Part shown: positions 26,675 to 35,013 of the stretch, one piece after another | Position numbering within the stretch: position 1 is the first letter of the stretch | How the letters are laid out: the number at the start of each line of letters is the position of its first letter | Notes under the pieces: generated by a model | Database searches by the model: none | Told to the model about the DNA's origin: nothing | The model's input: the letters and a program-made list of their open reading frames with translations, nothing else | Position numbers and translations under genes: made by a program | Assembly: GCA_049840515.1 (NCBI GenBank) | Contig: JASGKW010000026.1 | Location: forward strand, 43,829-107,828 | DNA from: Muricomes sp049840515 | GTDB taxonomy: Bacteria; Bacillota; Clostridia; Lachnospirales; Lachnospiraceae | DNA: 64,000 nt | Direction: 5' to 3'

Positions 26675-27638
26675 ATGGAGAAGCAATTTGATGTAATCGC
26701 ACTAGGGGAACTATTGATTGATTTTACGATGAGCGGTCAGAGCGAGCAGGGCAACAATGTGTTTGAAGCGTGCCCCGGCGGCGCGCCCTGCAATGTGCTT
26801 GCTATGCTGAATAAACTGGGCAGGAAGACTGCATTTCTGGGGAAAGTGGGAACAGACCAGTTCGGAGTCCTGTTAAAAGACACACTGGACGGTGTAGGTA
26901 TCGGAACCTCCGGCCTGCAGATGGATTCCGAAGTAAATACAACATTAGCCTTTGTACATACATTCCCTGATGGGGACAGAGAGTTTTCTTTTTACAGAAA
27001 CCCAGGGGCGGATATGATGCTCACAGAAGCAGAAGTGGACCCTGAGTTTTTAAAGCAGACAAAAATATTCCATTTTGGCACATTATCCATGACTCATGAA
27101 GGTGTCCGCAAAGCCACAAAGAAAGCACTGGATGTTGCTAAGGAGAATGGGGTTTTGATTTCCTTTGACCCGAAACTGCGCCCTCCTCTCTGGAGGCTCT
27201 CTTGATTTGGCGAAAGAGCAGATGGAGTACGGCTTCCAGTTCTGTGATGTTCTGAAGATTTCAGACAACGAGATTCAGTTTGTTTCAGGGAAAGAAGACT
27301 ATGATGAGGGAATTCAGTATCTTCAGGAGAAGTATCATATTCCGCTCATTCTGCTTACCCTTGGAAAAGATGGCAGCAGGGCTTATTATAAGGGTATGCG
27401 CGTGGAAAGAGGCGGTTTCAAAATGAACACCATTGAGACAACAGGTGCAGGGGATACCTTCTGCGGAAGTGCTCTGAATTATGTATTAGAGTATGGGCTT
27501 GATAATCTGACAGAAGAGCGGCTGGGTGAACTGCTTACATTTGCCAATGCAGCGGCAGCGCTGATTACCACCAAAAAGGGAGCAATACGCTCTATGCCGG
27601 AAAAAGAAGAAGTGCTGGAAATTATAAACAAGAAGTAG
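26675..27638 (+). CDS. PfkB-family sugar kinase (fructokinase-like), frameshifted
   Basis: About 320 residues after repair. N-terminal FDVIALGELLIDF, then PGGAPCNVLAMLNKLG (substrate-binding di-Gly), and C-terminal ETTGAGDTFCGS with the catalytic Asp: a ribokinase/fructokinase-family enzyme, probably phosphorylating fructose. At about 27198 one extra base turns LRPPLWRSLDLAKEQ into a stop; the next frame continues without loss of similarity. ATG at 26675 lies nine bases after GAGGAG. It stands alone between the G3E gene and an HPr-like gene. Confidence 0.85.
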
Positions 27639-27813
27639 TGTTTCCCAAAAGTAAAACTTATGTCAAAATAGTTAAAAAAATAAAAGAAACATCTTTTCTT
27701 TTTGGTAAAATAGTGTATAATATTGAGTAACAAACGGTTGTAATTGCTCTGAGGGGGCATTGCGACTAAAAATAAGAACGAATAGTTATTCGAGGAAGTT
27801 AGGAGGTAGAGAG

Positions 27814-28063
27814 ATGTCGGAAGGGACTTTGATGGCAAATGCAGTAAGTCTGAAGTTTTCAACGGTAAATGAGATTCAGGAATTTGTATGGCTGGTTATG
27901 GATTACAATGGAGACACTGATGTAGTTCAGGGAAGAAAAAAGAGTGGATGCTAAGTCTATCTTGGGAGTATGCAGTCTGGACATGCAGGAAGATATGGAA
28001 CTTAGAGTGCACAGTGGAAATTTTGAACAGCTCAGAACTAAAATCGGTAAGTTTATAAAATAA
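27814..28063 (+). CDS. HPr-like protein without the phosphorylation His, frameshifted
   Basis: With one A removed from the A6 run near 27918-27923, an 82-residue protein results. It begins MSEGTLMANAVSLKFSTVNE and ends in VDAKSILGVCSLDMQEDMEL...IGKFIK, the HPr pattern (KSIMGLLSLG region intact). The site that should hold His15 (HARPA) is replaced by NAVSL, so it should not carry phosphate; it may be a Crh-like or structural relative. AGGAGG precedes the ATG. As written, the frame stops at 27954. Whether the break is real or an error needs resequencing. Confidence 0.65.
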
Positions 28064-28121
28064 TGATTATAGTTCAGACGCCAGCTGTAAGCTTAAATCT
28101 TTTGCAGGATGTAAGCTTAGT

Positions 28122-28150
28122 TTGACATTTGTTCACCAAATCTTTATAAT
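28122..28150 (+). promoter_or_regulatory. Perfect consensus sigma-A promoter upstream of dapF
   Basis: TTGACA (28122-28127), 17 bases, TATAAT (28145-28150). Transcription would start near 28157, immediately before a terminator-like hairpin. Confidence 0.8.
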
Positions 28151-28160
28151 AAGACAGAAC

Positions 28161-28196
28161 AAGGATGTTTTCTTTCATTAAGAGAGCATCCTTTTT
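28161..28196 (+). terminator. Intrinsic terminator at the start of the dapF transcript
   Basis: AAGGATG..TTCTT (28161-28174) pairs with AAGAGAGCATCCTT (28180-28193), followed by TTTTTATT. It can end transcription from the HPr-like gene, but also lies a few bases after the start site of the consensus promoter. Confidence 0.7.
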
Positions 28197-28243
28197 ATTA
28201 CTACAAAATGGAACAGGCCGGGAAGAGACGGAGGAGAACTGGG

Positions 28244-29080
28244 ATGAAATTTACAAAAATGCAGGGCTTAGGAAATGATTATGTTTATGTAAATGGTTTT
28301 GAAGAAAAAATAGAAAACCCGTCAGAACTTGCAGTGAAAGTAAGTGACAGGCACTTTGGAATTGGCTCAGATGGACTGATACTAATTAATCCATCCAAAG
28401 AAGCTGATTTTGAGATGGAGATGTATAATGCGGACGGCTCCAGAGGAGAGATGTGCGGGAATGGAATCCGCTGTGTGGGAAAATACGTGTATGATTATGG
28501 TCTTACAGATAAAACACAGATATCCGTAGAAACATTAGGTGGGATAAAGTATCTGGAATTGCATGTTGAAGATGGAAAAGTAAGACAGGTCCGTGTGGAT
28601 ATGGGGAAACCAGAACTTGAGCCAAGTAAAATCCCTGTTATAGCCGACGGAGACACAGTGATAGATGCTCCCTTAGAAGTAGATGGAAAAGCATACAAGA
28701 TGACAGGCGTATCAATGGGAAATCCTCATATTGTCGTTTATATGGATGATATTGACAATCTGGAAATTGAAAAAACAGGGCCTAAATTCGAGAATCACCA
28801 CCGCTTTCCAAATCGCATTAATACAGAGTTTGTAAAAGTTTTAGACAGGAAAACCGCACAGATGCGAGTGTGGGAGCGCGGCTCAGGGGAAACCCTCGCC
28901 TGCGGAACAGGGGCATGTGCAGTGGCGGTTGCATGTGTATTAAACGGACTCACAGAAGATAAAGTCACAGTTAAACTTTTAGGCGGAGATTTATTGATAG
29001 AGTGGGACAGAGAGAAGGACACTGTATATATGACAGGGCCCGCAGAAACGGTATTTGATGGAGAGTTCAAAGGGGTCTGA
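28244..29080 (+). CDS. dapF: Diaminopimelate epimerase
   Basis: 278 residues. It interconverts LL- and meso-diaminopimelate in lysine and peptidoglycan synthesis. Both catalytic cysteines are in place: CGNGIRCVGKY and ACGTGACAVAVA; MQGLGNDYVYVN at the start is typical. The ATG at 28244 follows GGAGGAG. The last codons and stop lie inside a palindromic repeat (29,063-29,093), so that insertion has replaced the original end. Confidence 0.97.
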   Translation: MKFTKMQGLGNDYVYVNGFEEKIENPSELAVKVSDRHFGIGSDGLILINPSKEADFEMEMYNADGSRGEMCGNGIRCVGKYVYDYGLTDKTQISVETLGGIKYLELHVEDGKVRQVRVDMGKPELEPSKIPVIADGDTVIDAPLEVDGKAYKMTGVSMGNPHIVVYMDDIDNLEIEKTGPKFENHHRFPNRINTEFVKVLDRKTAQMRVWERGSGETLACGTGACAVAVACVLNGLTEDKVTVKLLGGDLLIEWDREKDTVYMTGPAETVFDGEFKGV

Positions 29081-29116
29081 CCCCTTTGAACTCCTTAGTC
29101 AGAATATTCTGAAAAT
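29063..29116. repeat. Palindromic repeat, copy 2
   Basis: GAGTTCAAAGGGGTC (29063-29077) and GACCCCTTTGAACTC (29079-29093) form a perfect 15-bp inverted repeat around one base, followed by the perfect palindrome TCAGAATATTCTGA (29099-29112). The same palindrome and GGGGTC stem occur at 13,556-13,626. It supplies the dapF stop codon. Confidence 0.75.
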
Positions 29117-29155
29117 AACATGAAAAAACTTTCTTTAAAAAGTTGAAAAAAGTAC

Positions 29156-29183
29156 TTGATTTTTTTGCGGGGTCTGATATAAT
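29156..29183 (+). promoter_or_regulatory. Promoter for the tRNA genes
   Basis: TTGATT (29156-29161) and TATAAT (29178-29183), 16-base spacer, 36 bases before tRNA-Gln. Confidence 0.6.
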
Positions 29184-29219
29184 AACTATGTTGCGTCTGA
29201 CAAGGACAAGACAAGATGA

Positions 29220-29291
29220 TGCGGATTGGTGTAATTGGCAGCACAGCAGACTCTGACTCTGTTAGTAGAGGTTCAAGTCCTCTATCCGTAG
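29220..29291 (+). tRNA. tRNA-Gln (anticodon CTG)
   Basis: A 72-base cloverleaf. The acceptor stem TGCGGAT/ATCCGTA has one G-T pair, the anticodon stem GCAGA/TCTGT encloses the loop CTCTGAC with anticodon CTG, and the T arm holds GGTTCAAGTCC. The 3' CCA is not encoded. It reads CAG codons. Confidence 0.9.
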
Positions 29292-29335
29292 TTTGAAGAT
29301 TTGCAGGGGGCAAATTTTATTGTTAGAACATGTAT

Positions 29336-29409
<74 letters not shown>

Positions 29410-29432
29410 TTGAGAAGAATACGGCAGATGTT

Positions 29433-29462
29433 AAGGGTTGCGAGTTTGCAGCCCTTTATTTT
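29433..29462 (+). terminator. Terminator after the tRNA genes
   Basis: AAGGGTTGC (29433-29441) pairs with GCAGCCCTT (29448-29456) over a six-base loop, followed by TTATTTTTG. Confidence 0.7.
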
Positions 29463-29577
29463 TGACTATAAATATTCTTGCCTGATGTGAGGCCCTTCCT
29501 GGGTCAGAGTAATTGGGATGAAAAATTAGAGTAATTATATATAGATTAATACAGAAGAAAAAAAGGGGATAGCACAA

Positions 29578-31563
29578 ATGAAAAGTATTAAAACGAAGAT
29601 TTTAGCACTCACAACAATCAGTATTTTGGTTTCACTTTCATTGGTCAGTACCATTTTTTCGGTGCTGAGTATCAAAAGCACTGAACACACTCTGGAATTG
29701 GCCTTGCGGGAGACTGCTGAGACTGCGGCTATGGCTGTGCAGAACAGTATTCAGGCATCCAAAAACACGATACAGGAGTTGGGAATAAACCGCACAATCT
29801 GGGATGCGGATGCACCACCAGCGGAGAGACAGGCATTATTGGCGGAGATATGCAGTTCTTACGGCTTTCAGCAGGTCTCTACGGCGGACGCTAATGGAAA
29901 GACTGCGGATGGTGAAGATATCAGCGGACAGGAATTTTTCCAGCATGCACTTGAGGGGCAAACTTTTATGAGTGTTCCCCTTGTCAGTGAAGACGGTAAG
30001 TCTGCCCGGATCTTAGTTGCCGCACCTGTGTGGAGCAACGGCCTCCGTGATAGTCAGGTGGCGGGCGTGGTTTTCGGGACATTGGACGGCACTTATCTTT
30101 CCGGATTGATTAATTCTGTTAAAGTGGGTGAGTCTGGTTATCCCTATATTGTAGATGCCACAGGTACCACGATTGCAGATGCAGAATACCAGTGGGTTCT
30201 TGAGCAGGAGAACAGCCGTGACAGTGCTTCGGAGGATGAATCTCTGGCAAGTATGGTGGAACTGGAGAAGAAAGCCACCGAGGGGGAGGCAGGTTTTGGA
30301 ATCGCCCACTATGATGGTGTAAAACGATTTCTGATAGCAACTCCCATTCTTGATACAGATAAGTGGGTATTTGGAATCATGGTAGATTACAGTGAGTTTA
30401 TGGAGCGCCCTATACAGGCTATCTGGATATGTGTGGGGGTGTCTGCTGCGGCACTTGTTCTGGCGGTATTACTGACGCTCAGATTTGCAGGCAGACTGAC
30501 GCGCCCTATTATTGAAATGGAGCGTGCGGCGGGGCGCATTGCTCAGGGCGATTATGATGTAGATATTTCCTATGAAGCGTGGGATGAAATCGGCTCCATG
30601 GCGTCCTCCCTGCGCAGTATGGTTCAGGCGAACCGGGCCATTATCCAGGATGCTGTGCGGGTTTTAGGTGAGATTGCCAGGGGGAATTTCAACCTTGTAC
30701 CGGCAGTCGAGTTTATGGGTATTTTTAAAGAGATGGAGAACCATATGACTCAACTGGTTACTTCACTCAGTGAGACTATGGGAGACATTCAGGTTTCTGC
30801 AAATCAGGTGGGAAGCGGGTCGGAGCAGGTGGCCATGGGCGCTCAATCGCTCAGTGAGGGTGCAGTGCGGCAGGCGGGGTCAATCCAGCAGCTCTCTCTA
30901 TGCTGGTGGGTGAGGTATCGGAGAAGGCCGAAGAAACGGCTGCAAATACGGCGGTTTCAGCTCGAAATGGCAAATGAAGCGGGGCATGGTGTTACCCGAA
31001 GCCAGCAGTCTATGGACCAGATGCTGAGTGCGATAGAGGAAATCTCCCGGCGTTCTGATGAGATTAGCAAGATTATCCAGACGATAGATGGCATTGCATT
31101 TCAGACAAATATTCTGGCGCTCAACGCCGCAGTGGAGGCTGCCCGCGCAGGAGAAGCAGGAAAAGGGTTTGCTGTGGTGGCGGACGAGGTGCGCAGTCTT
31201 GCACGGCAGTCAGCCGAAGCTGCGCAAAATACTACCGCACTTATTCAGGATACGGTGAATTCAGTCAGACGGGGAACTGAGATAGCCGGAGAGACGGCTG
31301 GGCATCTTGATGAGGTGGTAGAGAAATTTTCAGCGCTTCACGACAGCATCAATGTTATTGCAGCGGCATCCAGACAGCAGACAGAGGCCGTTTCTCAGAT
31401 GACGGAAGGGATTGACCAGATTTCAAGTGTTATACAGACAAACAGTGCCACTTCAGAGGAAAGTGCGGCCGCCAGCCAGGAGTTGAGCAGTCAGGCACAG
31501 CTCCTCAATGAGATGATGACGAAGTTTGTACTGTATCAGCCAGAGGAAGATACAGAAATTTAG
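29578..31563 (+). CDS. Methyl-accepting chemotaxis protein with garbled segment
   Basis: 661 residues: N-terminal membrane helix (about 7-29), extracytoplasmic Cache-type sensor (about 40-280), second helix (about 281-303), HAMP domain, and a methyl-accepting signalling domain with the conserved tip IDGIAFQTNILALNAAVEAARAG. About 25 residues (near DNA 30897-30970) read as LCWWVRYRRRPKKRL and so on. The neighbouring frame there reads MLVGEVSEKAEETAANTAVSA, as expected for the signalling helix. A one-base loss near 30897 and a one-base gain near 30972 cancel, so the frame looks intact but is not. Ligand unknown; no other chemotaxis genes nearby. Confidence 0.9.
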   Translation: MKSIKTKILALTTISILVSLSLVSTIFSVLSIKSTEHTLELALRETAETAAMAVQNSIQASKNTIQELGINRTIWDADAPPAERQALLAEICSSYGFQQVSTADANGKTADGEDISGQEFFQHALEGQTFMSVPLVSEDGKSARILVAAPVWSNGLRDSQVAGVVFGTLDGTYLSGLINSVKVGESGYPYIVDATGTTIADAEYQWVLEQENSRDSASEDESLASMVELEKKATEGEAGFGIAHYDGVKRFLIATPILDTDKWVFGIMVDYSEFMERPIQAIWICVGVSAAALVLAVLLTLRFAGRLTRPIIEMERAAGRIAQGDYDVDISYEAWDEIGSMASSLRSMVQANRAIIQDAVRVLGEIARGNFNLVPAVEFMGIFKEMENHMTQLVTSLSETMGDIQVSANQVGSGSEQVAMGAQSLSEGAVRQAGSIQQLSLCWWVRYRRRPKKRLQIRRFQLEMANEAGHGVTRSQQSMDQMLSAIEEISRRSDEISKIIQTIDGIAFQTNILALNAAVEAARAGEAGKGFAVVADEVRSLARQSAEAAQNTTALIQDTVNSVRRGTEIAGETAGHLDEVVEKFSALHDSINVIAAASRQQTEAVSQMTEGIDQISSVIQTNSATSEESAAASQELSSQAQLLNEMMTKFVLYQPEEDTEI

Positions 31564-31714
31564 TATTCTAATTGAAGAGGGTATATTTGGGCTGATGTAT
31601 GATACACAGCCAGGGTATGCTCTCTTTTTTAATTGTTGATAGAAATATCTCATAAGTATATCATTTTTTTCAATTTGAACATTTGGGGGGGATGTGCTAC
31701 TTTTATAGAAGTAA

Positions 31715-31870
31715 GACATATAGTGATGATGAAAATCATTGAAAAGGGAATCCGGTGAGAGTCCGGAACAGCCCGCTCTACTGTGTGATGGACGATAATT
31801 CTAAAAAGCCACCTAAATCAGGGAAGGCGGGATTAAAGAGTGATATCAAGTCAGGAGACCTGCTATATGT
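31715..31870 (+). ncRNA. Cobalamin riboswitch
   Basis: The conserved core is present in order: GGGAATCCGGTGAGAGTCC, then AACAGCCCGCT..ACTGT, AAAAGCCAC, GGGAAGGCGGG, and AGTCAGGAGACCTGC. This is the adenosylcobalamin-type aptamer. A possible promoter is TTGAAC (31675-31680) with TACTTT (31698-31703). It should turn off the corrinoid methyltransferase operon downstream when cobalamin is plentiful, through the hairpin at 31,888-31,930. Confidence 0.93.
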
Positions 31871-31887
31871 GACGGATTCTTTTCGGT

Positions 31888-31930
31888 GGGGAAAGAGCAG
31901 CGGTTACGCTGTTTTTTCCCTGCCTTTTTT
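31888..31930 (+). terminator. Expression-platform terminator of the cobalamin riboswitch
   Basis: GGGAAAGAGCAGCG (ending 31902) pairs along its length, with two G-U pairs, with CGCTGTTTTTTCCC (31907-31920) over a four-base loop, followed by TGCCTTTTTT. Confidence 0.8.
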
Positions 31931-32064
31931 ATTCTATAGGAAAGTTCTCCGAACTTACCTATAGAATGAAGATCCGACCGGGGAGGTGCACTCGCGCGTA
32001 GAGAAGATGTTGGTGTTACCAACCGCGCTCGGCGCGAGAGTCCGCAAGCGGACTCTTTATTTAT
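31931..32064 (+). repeat. Multi-hairpin repeat element, copy A
   Basis: It is near-identical to 39,435-39,567. Hairpins in order: ATTCTATAGGAAAGTTC with GAACTTACCTATAGAAT; ACTCGCGC with GCGCGAG enclosing GTTGGT/ACCAAC; and AGAGTCCGC-AA-GCGGACTCT followed by TTATTT, an intrinsic terminator. It lies between the riboswitch terminator and the first gene of the operon. It is noncoding and could be a structured RNA or a mobile repeat. Differences between the copies fall mostly in loops or keep pairing. Confidence 0.75.
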
Positions 32065-32093
32065 TCAAATATATGGAAGCAGAGGGGGAATAT

Positions 32094-33038
32094 ATGGAAA
32101 TTCAAATTATATCCGGGTTTCTGGGTGCTGGAAAGACTACTTTTTTAAATCAATATCTTCCGCTATTGGATGGAAAAACCGTAGTGATTGAAAATGAATT
32201 TGGTGATATAGGAATCGACAGTGAGCTGATAAAAGCAGATATACCGGTCCGGGAAATTTATGCTGGATGTATTTGCTGCAGTTTATCGGTAGAATTTCGT
32301 GAAGGGATATGTGAGATTGCTAAAAAGTTTCACCCGGATAGAATCCTGATTGAGCCTTCCGGTGTCGGGCGGCTTTCCGATGTAATAAGTGCCTGTGAAA
32401 AAGCAAGATTAAAAGATGGTGTGGACGTAAGTGTAACAAAACTGATTTCCATTGTGGATATTGCGGCTTTTGAAGAGTGTGCAGAGTGCTTTGGAAGTTT
32501 TTATCTGGATCAGATTCAACATGGGAGACTATTATTGCTCAGCAATCTGGAAGGAATTGAAAAGACAGAAAAGAAAGCGCAGATAGACAGGATACGGGAG
32601 AAAAATTCGGACGCCATTATATATGAAGGGGATTGGCGGGAATTAGATAAGGAAACACTGCTGACGCTGATAGATATGGCGGAGAATTATACCGATAATC
32701 CAGAGGCTGTCACACGGCAGCCGATTCCGGCAGATAAAGTTTTTTCCAGCCTCAGTTTTGTAAACCTGAAAGTTCAGGCGCCTGACCAGATAAAGAAGGT
32801 AATAGATATGTTGAAGGATAAAGAGTATGGACAGGTTCTCCGTGTAAAGGGAATACTGCAGGCTGACACAGGGGAAGTGATTCAGGTGGACGCAACGCCT
32901 TATTACAGCAGATATCAGAGCATAGAAACCAGCAATGAGAATGAAAGAGAAAATAAACTGGTGTTAATTGGCTGTAATTTGGAGCAGGAGAAGATAAGAA
33001 AATTGTTTTATCCGAGAATGGAAGGAGAAAGACGATGA
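32094..33038 (+). CDS. G3E GTPase (CobW/P47K) of the corrinoid cluster
   Basis: 314 residues: SGFLGAGKTTFLNQYL (Walker A), ENEFGDIGID, GCICCSL metal motif, EPSGVGRLSD, and a CobW_C-like end. No His-rich linker, unlike the paralogue at 24.4 kb. ATG at 32094 follows GAGGGGG. It overlaps the next gene by four bases (ATGA). G3E proteins insert or chaperone metals and assist B12 enzymes; here it probably supports loading or repair of the corrinoid protein encoded downstream. Confidence 0.9.
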   Translation: MEIQIISGFLGAGKTTFLNQYLPLLDGKTVVIENEFGDIGIDSELIKADIPVREIYAGCICCSLSVEFREGICEIAKKFHPDRILIEPSGVGRLSDVISACEKARLKDGVDVSVTKLISIVDIAAFEECAECFGSFYLDQIQHGRLLLLSNLEGIEKTEKKAQIDRIREKNSDAIIYEGDWRELDKETLLTLIDMAENYTDNPEAVTRQPIPADKVFSSLSFVNLKVQAPDQIKKVIDMLKDKEYGQVLRVKGILQADTGEVIQVDATPYYSRYQSIETSNENERENKLVLIGCNLEQEKIRKLFYPRMEGERR

Positions 33039-33904
33039 GCGATATAAAAGACTTTAACTGTACATATGACAATTCTGTTGGAATCAGTGAGGATGTGACA
33101 AAAGAATTAAATCTGGAATTTCCTGAAGCATATAAATATTGGGAATCTATGGCAGACATAGCAAGGGCGTTAAAGAGACATGACGGAGCAGATTTTTGTG
33201 AACTTCCTTTCTGTCATACAGTGGAGGCGGAGGCTATGGGTGGGATTGTCAATTATGGAAACGAAAAAATCGGTCCCAGGGCGAAGGAATATATTTGTAC
33301 AGATATAGAAGAGCTGCTGGCGCTTCCTGAGATTGACTACTCGCAGGGGCGTATACATGAGGTCTTATTGGCTTGCCGCCATCTGCGCGAACAGGGGGAG
33401 AATGTAGTCCTGGAGGTGGCTGGACCATTTACAATTCTTAATGTGCTCATTGATGCAAGATATGTGTTTAAGGGGATGCGCAAAAAGCCGGAGGTCATGA
33501 AGAAAGTATATGAAAAGTTTGGAAAAGAGATATTACACTACCTTGAAGAGGCGCAAAAGTATGGAGTGAACCTGATTAGTTATGCGGACTCTTCCGGCGG
33601 TGTCAATATTCTTGGCCCTAAGGCAGCAGGACAGGTGGTGGAGGAGTTTACATATCCCTTCTTAAAAGAGGTGGAGGCTCTAATCGGCAAAGAGGCAATT
33701 GTTCTGCTCTGCCCAAAAACAACACTTGCACTGCTGGGGACAGACAAAGCTGAATTTACAGATGTAGAATTAGAAGAGCCAATGAGATATGGTCAGGCGT
33801 GTGTTGATTTGATAGGCAAGGAGAAATTTGCCGGGCAAATGTGTATCAAAAATATTGAATACAGATTGGAAAATAAGAAAATAAAAGCAGTAAGGCTTTT
33901 ATAA
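33035..33904 (+). CDS. URO-D-family corrinoid methyltransferase, short form
   Basis: 289 residues related to the uroporphyrinogen decarboxylase superfamily that includes MtaA, MtbA and CmuA. Landmarks are LPFCHTVEAEAMGG, VAGPFTIL and YADSSGGVNILGPK, close to those of the gene at 36.8 kb. It is about 50-70 residues shorter than typical, and the C-terminal HICG..GC zinc motif is replaced by a CPKTTLAL segment. It may be a methyltransferase with altered metal binding. Coupled to the G3E gene by overlap. Confidence 0.7.
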   Translation: MSDIKDFNCTYDNSVGISEDVTKELNLEFPEAYKYWESMADIARALKRHDGADFCELPFCHTVEAEAMGGIVNYGNEKIGPRAKEYICTDIEELLALPEIDYSQGRIHEVLLACRHLREQGENVVLEVAGPFTILNVLIDARYVFKGMRKKPEVMKKVYEKFGKEILHYLEEAQKYGVNLISYADSSGGVNILGPKAAGQVVEEFTYPFLKEVEALIGKEAIVLLCPKTTLALLGTDKAEFTDVELEEPMRYGQACVDLIGKEKFAGQMCIKNIEYRLENKKIKAVRLL

Positions 33905-33921
33905 CAGAGGAGGAACATTTT

Positions 33922-34998
33922 ATGCATAGAGAGGATGAAATGACCCCAAATCAGCGTATGGAAGCCCTTTTTTCCGGCAGGGAATTTGACCGGCTTCCGG
34001 CTTTGCCAATGACAGACTCTATAGTGGGAAGGTTTGCGGGCATGACTCATCTGGAAAAAAGAAGCTGTGCGAAAAATCAGGCACAGGCTCAGATTGCCTG
34101 TTATGAACGACTTGGAAATGATGGAATGTCCATTGAATATGGTCTTCATGGAGTGGGAACAGCTATGGGCAGTATCACAAGTCAGCCGGAAAATGGGGTT
34201 CCTGCCATCATAGAACATTATTTAAAGGACCTGACCAACCTGGAGCAAAAACTGGACCTTTCAAAAATTGAGCGGAAAAATGACCCATGGCTTGCCCTCA
34301 ATTATGAAGCGGTAGAAATTTGTTTGGAGCAATATGGAAAAGAAGTTGGAGTTTCTGCCGGTATACCGGGCCCGCTTACGGCAGCGGCAAGTCTTTATCC
34401 CATAGAAAAATTATTGAGAGCCATCCGAAAACTGCCGGAAGAGGTGCACCAGCTATTGCGCTTTTGCACCGATGCTATAAAAATTACGGTTGACGAATTT
34501 ACACAGGCAGGAGCGGACCTTTTCTTGTGTGATCCGGTTGCATCCGGGACGATTATTGATAAAAAGACTTACCGTGAATTTGTCCTGCCTTATACAAAAG
34601 AGCTGGTTGACTATACACATAGTCTAAAAAACACCGTGGGATACCACATTTGCGGGGATACTACAAATATTACAGAAGATATGATTGAAAGCGGATGTGA
34701 TATTCTAAGTGTAGACAACAGGGTTGATTTGAATATGGCAAAGACAATTGCGGGAGATAAAGTGCCAATTTTGGGAAATGTGGACCCTATTGATGTTATG
34801 ATGCAGGGAAACGGGGATGATGTGGACAGGGCGGTAAAAGAATGTCTGAGAAAAGCATATGATTCACCAATGGGTTACATTGTAAGTACGGGCTGCGATA
34901 TACCAATAAACGCACCGATGGAAAATATTGACCGTTTTATGATGGCAGTCAGAAAATTTGCAAAATATCCGCTAAACCTACAAAACTTTCAAGAATAA
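33922..34998 (+). CDS. URO-D-family corrinoid methyltransferase (MtaA-like), paralogue 1
   Basis: 358 residues in the URO-D/MtaA superfamily. It starts MTPNQRMEALFSGREFDRLP, and has GPLTAAASLYPIEKLLRAIRK and DPVASGTIIDKKTYREFVLPY. The zinc-binding motif HICGDTT...ESGCDILSVDN sits near the C-terminus. These enzymes move methyl groups between a corrinoid protein and a thiol or other acceptor, or onto the corrinoid from a substrate. GGAGG precedes the start. Highly similar to the next gene, so a tandem duplication. Confidence 0.85.
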   Translation: MHREDEMTPNQRMEALFSGREFDRLPALPMTDSIVGRFAGMTHLEKRSCAKNQAQAQIACYERLGNDGMSIEYGLHGVGTAMGSITSQPENGVPAIIEHYLKDLTNLEQKLDLSKIERKNDPWLALNYEAVEICLEQYGKEVGVSAGIPGPLTAAASLYPIEKLLRAIRKLPEEVHQLLRFCTDAIKITVDEFTQAGADLFLCDPVASGTIIDKKTYREFVLPYTKELVDYTHSLKNTVGYHICGDTTNITEDMIESGCDILSVDNRVDLNMAKTIAGDKVPILGNVDPIDVMMQGNGDDVDRAVKECLRKAYDSPMGYIVSTGCDIPINAPMENIDRFMMAVRKFAKYPLNLQNFQE

Positions 34999-35013
34999 AA
35001 GGAGGAATTTTTT

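Noticed and set aside
31755..31964. Open frame inside the cobalamin riboswitch
   Set aside because: It lies across the conserved aptamer core and the terminator; the RNA explains the conservation.
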